Position numbers and translations under genes: made by a program. DNA of 64,000 nucleotides from UBA7672 sp041398245 (lineage in GTDB: Bacteria > Pseudomonadota > Alphaproteobacteria > Caulobacterales > Hyphomonadaceae): assembly GCA_041398245.1 (NCBI GenBank), contig JAWKVC010000006.1, forward strand, positions 62,001 through 126,000, read 5' to 3'. Below the pieces are notes generated by a model that had not been told where the DNA came from, did not search any database, and saw nothing but the letters and a program-made list of their open reading frames with translations. Of this stretch, positions 49,550 to 58,876 are shown piece by piece. Positions within the stretch are counted from its first letter, which is position 1; each line of letters begins with the position of its first letter.

Positions 49550-50004
49550 CAACGAAGCAACTCCGCCATCACACTACACGCCGCCCGACGGTGCTGCCAC
49601 CCCGCGCACGGCTGTTGCCGGTTCTCTTACGCGCCTGGCGTGACCGTTGGCCTGCGGCCTGCGGACGCGGATCGGGCAATCCCGATGACGATCTCGCGAG
49701 CGAGCGCGCCGGGGTTGCGCAGATTAACAGGAACTGTCTGAACCTTTCGCCGGACCATAGATGCGGGGGCTTGAAATTCGGTCAACGAGGCTGGGGCAAA
49801 CACTGCATCGCTGACCTTCACTTACACGTGAGGCTGGCGGCTTTTTCGGCAGGTTCCCTCCTCGCCGCCAGGCAGCTTGCCGTCAGACGCCGGCCCGGCC
49901 CGCTCTCCCGGGCGAATCCAGTTGACTTGTGTCCGACCAAAAGAGGATGTCCGCAAACTGAGAAGCCCGGCCTTGATCCGCCGTTGGCTGTGGAGGGACC
50001 CCCA
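49550..50004. promoter_or_regulatory. 455-bp divergent intergenic region (efflux operon / TonB receptor)
   Basis: No gene is supported here. A GGAGGG motif precedes the receptor start at 50005. TTGACT at about 49921 is a possible -35 element for the receptor. No regulator gene or clear large dyad was seen, although both flanking operons are of types usually under local control. Confidence 0.4.
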
Positions 50005-53000
50005 ATGACAGGCTCGAAGTATCCGTCTGCTGTCCGCGCCTTGCTTATGGCCTCGACCGCGATTGCGCTGGCCGGAACGGCCTTCGCTCAGCAACCGCCT
50101 GCCGACGGGCAGCCGCCGGAGGAGAGCCGGGACGTCGTCGTCGTCGTCGGAACCCAGATTATCGGCGCGAAGCCGACTGAGGCCTTGCCGGTCACGGTCG
50201 TGGGCGAGGAAGACCTCGACGCCATCGCCGCAGCGTCGGGTGATGATCTCTTCCGGTCGATCCCGCAGTTGGGCGACGTCGCCTTCAACACCACCCGCAC
50301 GATCGGCAGCCTCAACGACGCCCGTGGCGATACGGCTTCGATCAACCTGCGGGCGCTGGGAACAGGCAATACGCTGGTTCTGATCAACGGCCGCCGGATG
50401 GTGAATCACCCGGGCACCCAGTCCGAGAACCTCGTGCCGGTCGTGACCGTGAACACCAACTCCATCCCGACCATGGGCGTTCGCCGGGTCGAGGTGCTGC
50501 TGGACGGCGCGTCGGCCATCTACGGCGCGGACGCCGTGGCCGGCGTGGTCAACACCGTTCTCAAGGACAATCTCGAAGGTTTCACGCTCGATCTGACCTA
50601 CGGCAGCGAGGATGGCGCGTCGGCTGACGAATTCACGGCCGCCATGGAATTCGGGATTTCCTCGGACGATGGCCGGACCAACCTGTCTGTCCTGGCGTCC
50701 TATTTCACCCGCGATCCGATCTTCGCTCGCGACCGCGATTTCACCTCGAACGCTGACCTGCGCTCGCGTCTGCCGGCGGACTGGGCGTCCGACACGGCCG
50801 CGGCCAGCTTCAACAACACGTCGATCACCTCGGCCTGGGGCATTTTCGACAAGTATGCGTCCGGAAATATCGTGGTGAACGGAACCGCGGTCACCAACGG
50901 CAACGGCCAGTTCCACATCCAGCCGAACACACTGCCGGGCTGCCTCGCACAGCTCGGAAACGGCATCTGCATCGACGATACCGTCACGCGTGACCAGGAC
51001 CTGCGCTACAACGTCAACGCCAACGCCACGGTTACCAATGGCGTTGACCGCTACAACATGTTTGCGTTCCTGAACCACGAGTTCGACGGCGGGCTGGAGC
51101 TGTTCGCCGAAGCCGGCGTCTACCTGGCGGACTCGGTCGGTTACCGCGAATCCGCTCCGATGCTTGGCGCGGTTCCGATCGTCGTTCCGTCGACCAACTA
51201 CTACAACCCGTTCGGCGTCGTTGGTTCGCCCAACCGTCTCGCGGGCTATACGGGTGCGCCTCTGGATCTTGTGCTCGGCTCGCTCACGAACACCTCGGCC
51301 TATCGCCCGATCGACGCCGGTCCGCGCAAGACCGAGGTTGAAAACCTGTCCTCGCGCGCCCTCATCGGCCTGCGTGGCGACTGGGACGGCTGGAACTGGG
51401 AATCGGCGCTGCTGTACTCGTCCGCTTCGACCGAGGACAAAGAAAACCGCATCTCCAATACGCTGTTCCAGCAGGCGCTCGCGCGCTCGACGCCGGACGC
51501 CTACAACCCGTTCAATGGCGGCTGCCTCAACGACTTGTCGGCCGGCGACTGCACGCCTAGCCAGATCGCCGCCATCCAGTCCTTCACCGTTCCGGTCTAC
51601 CGCCGCAACAACACCTCCATCGCTTCGTGGGACTTCAAGATCTCGCGGCCCGACCTGTTCACCATCTGGGCGGGCGATGTCGGCGCGGCCTTCGGCGTCG
51701 AAGCGCGCCGCGAGACGTTCAAGGACGACCGCGACCCGCGTCAGGACGGCACCATCATGTTCACCGACATGATCAGCGGCCTGACGACCAACGATCTGCA
51801 GGGCAACAACCTGACGCTCGACACCTCGGGCAGCCGCACGGTCCAGTCGGCCTACGCCGAATTCCAGGTCCCGCTGGTCTCGCCCGACATGAACATCCCG
51901 CTGGTCCAGTCCGTGGACATGCAGCTGGCCGTTCGCCACGAGAACTTCGACACCTTCGGCGGCGTGACCAAACCGAAGGTGGCGCTGTCCTGGCGGCCGT
52001 TCGACATGCTGATGTTCCGCTCGGCCTGGTCGGAAGGCTTCCGCGCGCCCAACCTGCAGCAGCAGTATGAGACGGGCCTTCTGCGCTCGAACAACCGGTC
52101 GGACCTGATCCGCTGCGAAGCCGCCGTGCGTCAGGCAATCTTCAACAACACGACCCCGCCGGTGTTCAACACCAACTGCTCGGCCTCGGTGCCCGGTACG
52201 GTCCAGGCCGTTACGTCCAACCGCGCCGGCAGCGCCGATCTCGAGCCGGAAGAGTCGACCAACACCACCTTCGGCTTCGTGTTCGAGCCGACCTTCATTC
52301 CGCCGGAGTGGGGCACGGTCACCTTCACCGCTGACTGGTGGCGTGTGGAGCAGGAGAATGTCATCGGCATCTTCGGCGACGACAACCATATCCTGCTGGA
52401 CTATGTCCTGCGCCTCGCTTGCGGCCTCGACGTGTCGGCCGCCGGTTGCACCAACCCCGCCGTGGTCCGCAATGCGCCGGACGCGGATGACATCGCAGCC
52501 TTCGCCAACACCGGACTCGCGCCGGTCGGCGACATCATCATGGTCAACGACAACTACCTCAACCTCGACACGCGCACGGTCGAGGGCGTGGACCTGGGCT
52601 TCTACTACGAGCTCGACAACACGCCGATCGGCGACTTCTCGTTCCGCATCAACGCGGCCTATCTCGACAAGTTCTTCCAGGACGTGTCGCCGAACGGCCA
52701 GATCATCAATGCGGCGGCTGCGGCCGGCGATATTCCGTCAGCGCTGTCTGTCTCCGGTCAGGGCGATCTGGTGCGTGACTTTGGCCGCCCGGAATGGCGC
52801 TACACCTCGGCGCTGACCTGGCGCATGAACGAGTGGGGCGCCGGCTGGTTCACCAGCTATGTCGGCGACGTCTATGACGACGGCATCATCAATAGCGGCA
52901 CCGGTCAGCCCTGGATCATCGAGGACTACCAGACGCACAATCTCTATGTGCAGTACGAGTTCGGCCACGACACAGCCTCGCCGACGCGCGTGCGGCTTGG

Positions 53001-53118
53001 CATGCGGAACATCTTCGACGAGGTCCCGCCGCTGGCCGATACAAACTACGGCTATCTCGGCGACCTGCATTCGCCGCAAGGCCGCTATGTCTACGCCAAT
53101 GTGCGGAAGACGTTCTAG
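50005..53118 (+). CDS. TonB-dependent outer-membrane receptor (large)
   Basis: A 1037-residue receptor: signal peptide to about residue 28 (TAIALAGTAFAQQ), TonB box/linker (RDVVVVVGTQIIGAKPTEALPVTVVGEEDL), plug (FRSIPQLGDVAFN ... LINGRRMVNHPG ... VRRVEVLLDGASAIYGADAVAGVVNTVLK), and a barrel ending ...RYVYANVRKTF with a terminal Phe. The DGASAIYGADAVAGVVN signature and the large size are typical of the oar-like/SusC-like or sphingomonad TonB receptors that take up complex organic substrates. Several Cys pairs in long extracellular loops (NTLPGCLAQLGNGICIDD, LACGLDVSAAGC) suggest disulfides. The substrate is unknown. Confidence 0.92.
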   Translation: MTGSKYPSAVRALLMASTAIALAGTAFAQQPPADGQPPEESRDVVVVVGTQIIGAKPTEALPVTVVGEEDLDAIAAASGDDLFRSIPQLGDVAFNTTRTIGSLNDARGDTASINLRALGTGNTLVLINGRRMVNHPGTQSENLVPVVTVNTNSIPTMGVRRVEVLLDGASAIYGADAVAGVVNTVLKDNLEGFTLDLTYGSEDGASADEFTAAMEFGISSDDGRTNLSVLASYFTRDPIFARDRDFTSNADLRSRLPADWASDTAAASFNNTSITSAWGIFDKYASGNIVVNGTAVTNGNGQFHIQPNTLPGCLAQLGNGICIDDTVTRDQDLRYNVNANATVTNGVDRYNMFAFLNHEFDGGLELFAEAGVYLADSVGYRESAPMLGAVPIVVPSTNYYNPFGVVGSPNRLAGYTGAPLDLVLGSLTNTSAYRPIDAGPRKTEVENLSSRALIGLRGDWDGWNWESALLYSSASTEDKENRISNTLFQQALARSTPDAYNPFNGGCLNDLSAGDCTPSQIAAIQSFTVPVYRRNNTSIASWDFKISRPDLFTIWAGDVGAAFGVEARRETFKDDRDPRQDGTIMFTDMISGLTTNDLQGNNLTLDTSGSRTVQSAYAEFQVPLVSPDMNIPLVQSVDMQLAVRHENFDTFGGVTKPKVALSWRPFDMLMFRSAWSEGFRAPNLQQQYETGLLRSNNRSDLIRCEAAVRQAIFNNTTPPVFNTNCSASVPGTVQAVTSNRAGSADLEPEESTNTTFGFVFEPTFIPPEWGTVTFTADWWRVEQENVIGIFGDDNHILLDYVLRLACGLDVSAAGCTNPAVVRNAPDADDIAAFANTGLAPVGDIIMVNDNYLNLDTRTVEGVDLGFYYELDNTPIGDFSFRINAAYLDKFFQDVSPNGQIINAAAAAGDIPSALSVSGQGDLVRDFGRPEWRYTSALTWRMNEWGAGWFTSYVGDVYDDGIINSGTGQPWIIEDYQTHNLYVQYEFGHDTASPTRVRLGMRNIFDEVPPLADTNYGYLGDLHSPQGRYVYANVRKTF

Positions 53119-53129
53119 GACAGGGCGTT

Positions 53130-53165
53130 GGCCGCTCATCCCGGCGGGATGGGCGGCCGCCTTTG
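53130..53165 (+). terminator. Hairpin after TonB receptor gene
   Basis: GGCCGCTCATCCC (53130-53142) pairs with GGGATGGGCGGCC (53146-53158) with one wobble, loop GGC, then GCCTTTG. It lies 12 bases after the stop and close to the convergent gene's stop. Confidence 0.65.
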
Positions 53166-53174
53166 TCCAGCGCG

Positions 53175-55106
53175 CTAGAGCTGCATGCCCAGCGCGGTAT
53201 CCAGCAGCAGATATGCTGACAGGCGCGGCGCTGCGTCTTCCCTGGCGCGGCCGGCAGCCGACAGCACACGCAAGGCGTCCGGCGCTTCGCTGGTGACGAA
53301 CTCACGCGCGGCGCGCTGAAGCTCCCGATCGGATTCGAGCATGCGGGTCACGCGCTGGATTTCCACCGGCGCCGTCTCGTGCGTGGCGCGGCGGCGTTGG
53401 CGCTCGCCCTGGCTCGAGGCGCTGGCGATCCTGCGCAGGTCCGCCGCCTTCACCACGTGCAGGCGCACGCCGGCGCGGTCCAGCCGTTCGATCATCGCGC
53501 CGGCCGAGGATTCGCGGGATTGGGCCAGAGGCGGGTCCATGCCGGTCAGCAGGTCGCGCCAGCTATCGTCGCGCTTCGGCTCGGTTTCAAAGAAGAAGTC
53601 CGCGACACGTCCGGCTGGCGGGCCGGCGATATCGCTCAGCACAAGCTCTTCGTCATGTGCGCCATCGCCCAGCGCCGGGTCGAGCGCCGGGTCGTCATTG
53701 GCGGCTGCGGATGCCGTCGGCTTCGGCGCCGGCGGTTGCGACGGCGTCGTCTCGCGCGCGGCGTAGAGCGGGAAGGGGCGAATTGTGTCCGATGTCGCAG
53801 GTTCAGGCTTTGGCTCTGATCTTGGTTCGGGCGCCGGTTGGGCGGGTCGCGGCGCCGGCTCAAGGATCAGGTCGTCGACCGAGGACGTTTCAACGTCATG
53901 TTTCATCCGGCCGAGCAGGAGCGAGGCTTTTTCGATCCGGGACCGGGCGCGTTCGAGTCCTTCCTCTGCGGCGTTTGTCGCGCGCGTGGCCGTCTTGAAC
54001 AGCGTATCGGAAAGCTGGTTGACCCGCTTCTCCGTCTCGTCGGCGTGGGCCCGCGCGGCATGCGCGGCGGCCTTGGTCGTGGCTTCCGCCTGCAGGGCGG
54101 CTTCCTTGAGAAGGGTCAGCGACTGGCGGGCGTCTTCCGACGCCTGCGTCGAACGGGTGTGGATTGTCTCGGAGGCTTTCAGCGCCGAACCGATGGCGTC
54201 CGACATGGTGTCGCGCAGCGTTTCCGCCGTGGACTTGGTCGCGGCGGCGGCCAGTTCTCCCGCCTTCGTTGCGGCTTCAACCATGCGCGTGGACTGCACG
54301 AGTTGTTCATCGAGCCGCATCAGCACGCTGGCGAGGTTCTGGGCCCGCTTGCGACTTTCCGCTCCCATCGTATCGAGTTGGTTGATCCGCTGGGCGAGAT
54401 GGCCGGCGGTTTCGTTGAGATCGCGCAGACGCTGGTCAAGGGTCGCGTCGGCCTTGTGGACCTGGTCCTGCGCAGCGCGCGTTGCTTCGGACATAAGCTG
54501 GGCGTGACGCGGGATTGCTTTCGCCAGCTCGTCGGATTGATTGCGAAGGCTTTCGGAGAGTTGGGCGAGGCTCTGGCGCTCCGCACCCATCTTGCTCACC
54601 AGCACTTCGGAGTCGGCGCGAACGATTTCGGCCGCCTTCAATGCCGCCGTGACGCTGGAATCGAATTCGCCCTTCATCGAGTCGAGGCGCGAACGCGTCT
54701 CGGCAAGCGCCCGGTTGAAGAGTTGGGTCTGCTGCGCCACGGCCTCGCCAAGGCTGGCCACTTCGTTGCGCGTGGCCTCGGCGGGTTCGAGCAACATGCG
54801 GGCGGAGCTCAGCACGACGGCGTTGGCCTCGGCCGAGCGCGCACCTTCGCGGGCCATGATGCCGGCGCAGATCAGGGCAAGGCCCGGCGCGAACAGGGCG
54901 GCGAAGCCCCCAGCCAGCACCAGCGGCGGCTGGGCGAGAATGGCGTCGAAACCGATCACCGCGATCAACCAGGCGGCGACGCCGCCCCACAGGATCAGGG
55001 CGAGGGCCGCTCCGGCCCATGGCATCCAGGCTCCGGCGTTACGGGCGGCTTCAAGTTGCGCACGCATGCGCGCGGAAGAGTTTCTGCGGTCGGAGAGGTC
55101 CGTCAT
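53175..55106 (-). CDS. Two-TM coiled-coil protein, TipN-like architecture
   Basis: From the ATG at 55106 the protein is 643 residues. Two TM helices lie at about 24-52 and 62-84 (WMPWAGAALALILWGGVAAWLIAVIGF, LVLAGGFAALFAPGLALICAGIM). A long coiled coil spans roughly 90-410 with heptad-rich stretches (LAETRSRLDSMKGEFDSSVTAALKAAEIV, QRLRDLNETAGHLAQRINQLDTMGAESRK). A Pro-rich linker follows (about 425-500), then a C-terminal alpha-helical domain of about 140 residues (DDSWRDLLTGMDPP ... SAYLLLDTALGM). This plan matches the polarity protein TipN of Caulobacter and relatives, which marks the new pole; the match is architectural, not proved by alignment. Confidence 0.6.
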   Translation of the reverse strand: MTDLSDRRNSSARMRAQLEAARNAGAWMPWAGAALALILWGGVAAWLIAVIGFDAILAQPPLVLAGGFAALFAPGLALICAGIMAREGARSAEANAVVLSSARMLLEPAEATRNEVASLGEAVAQQTQLFNRALAETRSRLDSMKGEFDSSVTAALKAAEIVRADSEVLVSKMGAERQSLAQLSESLRNQSDELAKAIPRHAQLMSEATRAAQDQVHKADATLDQRLRDLNETAGHLAQRINQLDTMGAESRKRAQNLASVLMRLDEQLVQSTRMVEAATKAGELAAAATKSTAETLRDTMSDAIGSALKASETIHTRSTQASEDARQSLTLLKEAALQAEATTKAAAHAARAHADETEKRVNQLSDTLFKTATRATNAAEEGLERARSRIEKASLLLGRMKHDVETSSVDDLILEPAPRPAQPAPEPRSEPKPEPATSDTIRPFPLYAARETTPSQPPAPKPTASAAANDDPALDPALGDGAHDEELVLSDIAGPPAGRVADFFFETEPKRDDSWRDLLTGMDPPLAQSRESSAGAMIERLDRAGVRLHVVKAADLRRIASASSQGERQRRRATHETAPVEIQRVTRMLESDRELQRAAREFVTSEAPDALRVLSAAGRAREDAAPRLSAYLLLDTALGMQL

Positions 55107-55360
55107 GACGGCAGTTGGTCCGTTCACTGTGGCTACAACGCGCCTGCAAGCAGGCGCGGCAGGGGCTCCGGCCATTTTCCGGAGTTACTGGGCCTGCCCA
55201 CACAGCGGACCAAATGTGCAGTCCGCGTGCCACGTTGGAAAGGGGGAGGAATCAGCCCGGACGGTTGAATCGTCAGAAGAATCGTAAACGCCAACGGGCG
55301 AGAAAATCCGGCAATGGCCGGACGCTACGGCAAAACTGTCGTTAAGACGCCGAAACGGCC

Positions 55361-55528
55361 TCAGAAAACTTTCTGAAGCTGTTGCTGCTGGACCGGCTTC
55401 TCGATCGCGGACTTGGCCGGAATCGGCTGGTCTTTCTGAGGCTTGGGACCCTCGGCGTCGCCAACACCCGTCCAGGCGACGAGAGCCGCAAACACCGCGT
55501 CCCGCACGTTGACGATGACTTCAATCAT
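55361..55528 (-). CDS. Small protein of 55 residues, unknown function
   Basis: Begins MIEVIVNVRDAVFAALVAWTGVGDAEGP and ends KPVQQQQLQKVF, with GGGG about 10 bases upstream. The N-terminal 20 residues form a plausible amphipathic or membrane-touching helix; the rest is Lys/Pro/Gln-rich. Third-position G/C bias fits real coding in this genome, and no overlapping frame is better. It lies between the TipN-like gene and a secreted protein gene on the same strand. Confidence 0.5.
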   Translation of the reverse strand: MIEVIVNVRDAVFAALVAWTGVGDAEGPKPQKDQPIPAKSAIEKPVQQQQLQKVF

Positions 55529-55656
55529 CGGGCGATCCCCTTACCCGCGCTTTGTGAGGCCAAGCTGGTCCTGCATCAAGGCAAAAATTCGGCCTCTGGT
55601 TCGATTTCGAGGCCATTGCGTTTCGCGCGCGTCACTTTGCGGGGGATGAAGAAGCC

Positions 55657-56262
55657 TCAGCGATAGCGCCACAGGCGGTGCGATCCCTGGACGACATAGA
55701 CTGTGCCATACGCATCGGCGCAGCGCTGGACCTCAATGTCCGCTGGGCGGTTGTACCAATAGCCGAATTCGCGATCCCACCGGCACTGATAGGGCGCGAG
55801 ACCCCACGGATTGGGTGCTTGCTGGTAGACATAACCGCCATAGCCGTAGGCGCTGCCATAGGGATCGTAGTCGTAGCTGCTATAGCCATAGTCCGGCGTC
55901 GACAGCAGGCCATAGAGCGCGCTGCCCACGCCAATGCCCAGCCACCAGTCATCGTCGCGGTAATAGCGGCGGTAGCCATAGCCCCAACCGCCATATCCCC
56001 AGTTATTGTTCAAGCTATTGCTGTAGCCGCCGCCGTAATGCCGGTTGCTCCCGCCACGATCATGATCCCGGCCGCGGTCGCCGCCGCGATCCCAGCCCCG
56101 GCCGCCGCGGTCCTGGTTCCCACTGCCGCCGTCCCAGCCACGATCATTGCCGCCACGGTGGTCGCGATCCCGGCCGCCATCGCCGCGCTGGGCGAGAGCC
56201 GGTTCGGTCGCCACGATCGCTGCTGCGGCAAGCGCGATGACGGCTGAAAGCTTGAGCTGCAT
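55657..56262 (-). CDS. Secreted Gly/Arg/Asp- and Tyr-rich protein
   Basis: The ATG at 56262 gives 201 residues with a Sec signal peptide (MQLKLSAVIALAAAAIVATEPALAQ). A low-complexity R-G-D-rich region (about 26-75: GGNDRGWDGGSGNQDRGGRGWDR-type) precedes a Tyr/Gly-rich part, a hydrophobic GIGVGSALYGLLSTPDYGY segment resembling a glycine-zipper, and a C-terminal domain PYQCRWDREFGYWYNRPADIEVQRCADAYGTVYVVQGSHRLWRY with two cysteines. Proteins of this composition occur widely in alphaproteobacterial envelopes; function unknown. Confidence 0.75.
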   Translation of the reverse strand: MQLKLSAVIALAAAAIVATEPALAQRGDGGRDRDHRGGNDRGWDGGSGNQDRGGRGWDRGGDRGRDHDRGGSNRHYGGGYSNSLNNNWGYGGWGYGYRRYYRDDDWWLGIGVGSALYGLLSTPDYGYSSYDYDPYGSAYGYGGYVYQQAPNPWGLAPYQCRWDREFGYWYNRPADIEVQRCADAYGTVYVVQGSHRLWRYR

Positions 56263-56397
56263 GGAACGTCCTCCCCCGCGAGAGCACAAGGAACGGAGTG
56301 TCTATCCTTCATCATGACCCCGACATGAACAATCCGTTCAGCGCAGCGGACCGGCAATGTTTACGGCTTGTTTTCCGGCGCAGCGGAGATTCGTCAC

Positions 56398-56775
56398 ATG
56401 AGCGCGATCCTCGACGTCGATCAGCTGCGGACCATGACCGCCTCGGACGCCGACCTTGCTGTCGAGGCGCTGGGCATTTTCCGGCAGTCGGCGGACCTCT
56501 GGGCGCGCATGCTGGACCCGGCTGTGGACGCCGAGTACTGGGCCGACGCAGCTCACGGCATCAAGGGCGCCGCCCGCAGCGTCGGCGCCATGGCGCTGGG
56601 CGATGCGTGCGAAACGGCAGAGAAACTGGGCCGTTCTGGAACAGTCAGCGCAGTCGAAGCCGGCGTTGCGATCTCGGCCGTGAAGGACAGGCTGGGGGAG
56701 GTGCTCGAAGCCATCGCCCATGTCGAACATCAGCTCACCATGCGCCGCACCTTCGATGGTGTCCGTCTCGGTTGA
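56398..56775 (+). CDS. Hpt (histidine phosphotransfer) domain protein
   Basis: A 125-residue protein consisting of one Hpt four-helix domain. The phospho-accepting histidine is H53 in WADAAHGIKGAARSVGA, with the conserved K56-G57 after it (H-x-x-K-G). The start is the ATG at 56398 (GGAGA upstream); a TTG at 56368 is less likely. Such proteins relay phosphoryl groups between hybrid histidine kinases and response regulators. No kinase or receiver gene is nearby, so the partner must lie elsewhere. Confidence 0.85.
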   Translation: MSAILDVDQLRTMTASDADLAVEALGIFRQSADLWARMLDPAVDAEYWADAAHGIKGAARSVGAMALGDACETAEKLGRSGTVSAVEAGVAISAVKDRLGEVLEAIAHVEHQLTMRRTFDGVRLG

Positions 56776-56790
56776 CGCGAGCCGGTGCCA

Positions 56791-58200
56791 TCAGAACACC
56801 CAGGTCAGTTCAGTGTAGCCGTAGTAAGCGTCGCCCTGATCGGTGGCGTTTGGCGCGTTCTTCAGAAAGCTGCCTTCGAAGAGCGCGGCGGCTCCAACGG
56901 CAAGCCGCAATGCGTCCTTCGCAAGCCATCGCCGGTAGCGGACTTCCAGCTGTTGTCCCACTTCCTTGCCGGACGCACCTGTGGGATCGACCACGCCAGT
57001 GTTGCCGAAACGGTCGCTCGCTTCCGCCAGTTCGACATGGCGCAGCATGACCAACGCGTCGGACTCCGTGTCCGGTGCGACCTCCAGACGAATGCCCGCG
57101 GAGGACAGGTTGTTGCGCGAAAGCGCGCCCCAGATGCTTGTTGGCCCAAGTTCGAATGACCGGTCGCCGAACAGCGAGTCGAAACGGCCGCTTCTTGCGT
57201 CCAGCGGTGACCCATCGCCCGATGCGAAGTCATAGAGCAACGAGAGGCGCGGCGACCAGGCCATGTCGAGCGTCCGTCCAACCTCCGCGTGCAGCATTGA
57301 GGCTTCATGATTCAGATCCGTCACATCAAGCGGCGACGCCGAGGCGCGCAGCGTGCCGGTCTGATGGGCGTACTCGAGATCAAAGTCGAAAGCATCGGGC
57401 GCGCGCTGACGGCGAAGGCGGCCGCCAACCGTCAGCAGATCGCGATTGCGCGAAGGCGTGTCTGACGCGTCGCGCTCGTTGAGGGCGAAGACATAAATCT
57501 CGCCGCGCGTGTCGTGGGGAAGAGGGCTGTCGATGTGCAGCGCCGTGAAGCTGATATTGCTGAGGTCTGGATTGAAGGCGATCTCGTTGTCCAACTCAGA
57601 GGGGCTGTCGGATGGGGCTCGGGTCGTGGGACGGACAGCGAAGGCGGAAACCTTCAGATCATCGGCCGATGTCCAAGCGGCCTGCACGCCGTCAAATGAC
57701 TGCACTGTGCTTCCGAAATTGGACCGCGCGGTCAGGCGACGCGAGCCGACGTCCATCGCAAACCGCCCCGCCTTGAGACGAAGGCTTGCGGCCGGTGCAA
57801 AGGCGTCGCGCTGTGACCATTGCGCGTAGAGTTGAATAGGTTCGATGGCGTCGACCACGCCAGATGCGCCGCCGCCGTCGTTGCCGAACAGAAGTCGCGA
57901 GTCGAGGAGTTCGCCGACGAAGGTGAGCGGACCGGCATCGACCTCCAGTTTCAGGAGGGTCCGGATATTGAGAACTTCGTCGCCGCCGGTCCGGCCGGCG
58001 ACAAACTGGTTGGCGAGTGTCTCGTAGCGCGGACGGATCGAACCGGAGAAACGGACGCCGTCGGGCAGTCCTGACGTTTCCTCGCGTGCTGGCGCGGAGA
58101 GCGGGTCGCCAGCGCGGGGCGACTCCTGCCCGTACGCCGGGCAAGGAACGAGCGCGGCAAGGGAATATGCAGCAAGAACAAGGGCGCCCGACTTCGTCAT
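56791..58200 (-). CDS. Alginate-export-type outer-membrane porin
   Basis: A 469-residue protein with a Sec signal peptide (ALVLAAYSLAALVPCPAYGQE). The mature part is a beta-barrel: GSIRPRYETLANQFVAGRTGGDEVLNIRTLLKLEVDAGPLTFVGELLDSR, LRLKAGRFAMDVGSRRLTARSNFGSTVQSFDGVQAAW, LEVRYRRWLAKDALRLAVGAAALFEG and the aromatic end YTELTWVF. This resembles the Alginate_exp (AlgE-like) porin family, which in genomes without alginate genes often serves other anions or organic compounds. It is divergent from the Rrf2 regulator of the sulfate importer, so a role linked to sulfur uptake is possible. Confidence 0.75.
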   Translation of the reverse strand: MTKSGALVLAAYSLAALVPCPAYGQESPRAGDPLSAPAREETSGLPDGVRFSGSIRPRYETLANQFVAGRTGGDEVLNIRTLLKLEVDAGPLTFVGELLDSRLLFGNDGGGASGVVDAIEPIQLYAQWSQRDAFAPAASLRLKAGRFAMDVGSRRLTARSNFGSTVQSFDGVQAAWTSADDLKVSAFAVRPTTRAPSDSPSELDNEIAFNPDLSNISFTALHIDSPLPHDTRGEIYVFALNERDASDTPSRNRDLLTVGGRLRRQRAPDAFDFDLEYAHQTGTLRASASPLDVTDLNHEASMLHAEVGRTLDMAWSPRLSLLYDFASGDGSPLDARSGRFDSLFGDRSFELGPTSIWGALSRNNLSSAGIRLEVAPDTESDALVMLRHVELAEASDRFGNTGVVDPTGASGKEVGQQLEVRYRRWLAKDALRLAVGAAALFEGSFLKNAPNATDQGDAYYGYTELTWVF

Positions 58201-58275
58201 CGCGCGCTTGTGTCATCGTTCTGTCACATAGTCGAGCGGTGATAGGGGAATCCGCAGGGGCCGTTTGGCGCGTTT

Positions 58276-58291
58276 ACTTACTCTATTAAGT
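58276..58291 (+). promoter_or_regulatory. Operator candidate upstream of the Rrf2 gene
   Basis: ACTTA-CTCTAT-TAAGT is a 5-bp dyad in an AT-rich stretch, 70 bases before the Rrf2 start and 75 bases before the porin start. Its position between divergent genes suits an autoregulatory site for the Rrf2 protein. Arms are short, so this is tentative. Confidence 0.35.
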
Positions 58292-58360
58292 CAATGTAGT
58301 TTCCAACGAGTCGGACGGGACGCCGTGCCCCGCCACGGCCCTGTCGAAGGCTGGCGCAGC

Positions 58361-58807
58361 ATGATTTCTCAGAAGGCGAAGTACGCGCTCCGGGCGCTGG
58401 TCGCGCTGGCCAAGCATCCGGCGGGACAGCCCGTCTTCATCGGCGACATCGCCGAGACGCAGGGGATTCCCAAGAAGTTCCTGGAGCAGATCCTGCTCGA
58501 ACTGAAGCATCATGGCCTCGTGGCGTCCAAACGCGGAAAAGCCGGTGGTTACGGGCTTTTGCGGCCCGCAGACACGATCTCGTTCGGTGAAGTGCTGCGC
58601 ATTGTCGATGGTCCTATCGCGCCGCTGCCGTGCCTGTCGAAGATCGCCTACCGCCGCTGCGAGGACTGTAAGGAAGAGGCGTCGTGCGAAGTCCGGCGTG
58701 TGTTCGCGCAGGTGGCTGAAGCGACCCGCACCGTGCTGGACCGGACGACCATTGCCGATGCGGTCGGCGCGGACCTGCCGGTTCGTGTCCGTGATCTCGT
58801 GGCCTGA
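58361..58807 (+). CDS. Rrf2 family transcriptional regulator, four-cysteine type
   Basis: A 148-residue winged-helix protein: MISQKAKYALRALVALAKHP, IAETQGIPKKFLEQILLELKHHGLVASKRGKAGGY (recognition helix and wing), then C91-x8-C100-x2-C103-x5-C109. This cysteine cluster is like the iron-sulfur-binding region of IscR-type Rrf2 proteins. Position directly upstream of a sulfate importer suggests it links sulfur or Fe-S status to sulfate uptake, as CymR and related Rrf2 proteins do in other bacteria. It is 69 bases from the substrate-binding protein gene. Confidence 0.88.
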   Translation: MISQKAKYALRALVALAKHPAGQPVFIGDIAETQGIPKKFLEQILLELKHHGLVASKRGKAGGYGLLRPADTISFGEVLRIVDGPIAPLPCLSKIAYRRCEDCKEEASCEVRRVFAQVAEATRTVLDRTTIADAVGADLPVRVRDLVA

Positions 58808-58826
58808 TCACGGCCCCCTTGTCCGT

Positions 58827-58857
58827 TTGACAAAGACGACCAGATCACTAGCGTAAA
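58827..58857 (+). promoter_or_regulatory. Promoter candidate for the sulfate importer operon
   Basis: A consensus -35 hexamer TTGACA at 58827-58832, with only a weak -10 candidate about 16-17 bases later (TAGCGT at 58849). It lies 45 bases before the substrate-binding protein start, so the importer may be expressed both from here and from the Rrf2 promoter. Confidence 0.4.
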
Positions 58858-58876
58858 GCTGGTTGGAGGTCCTTCC

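Noticed and set aside
49822..52389. Minus-strand open frame of about 850 codons opposite the second TonB receptor
   Set aside because: Same cause: mirror frame of a GC-rich gene; it has no start context and a low-complexity, charged translation.
53838..55268. Plus-strand open frame opposite the TipN-like gene
   Set aside because: Mirror frame of a long coiled-coil gene; Arg/Gly-rich with no motif.
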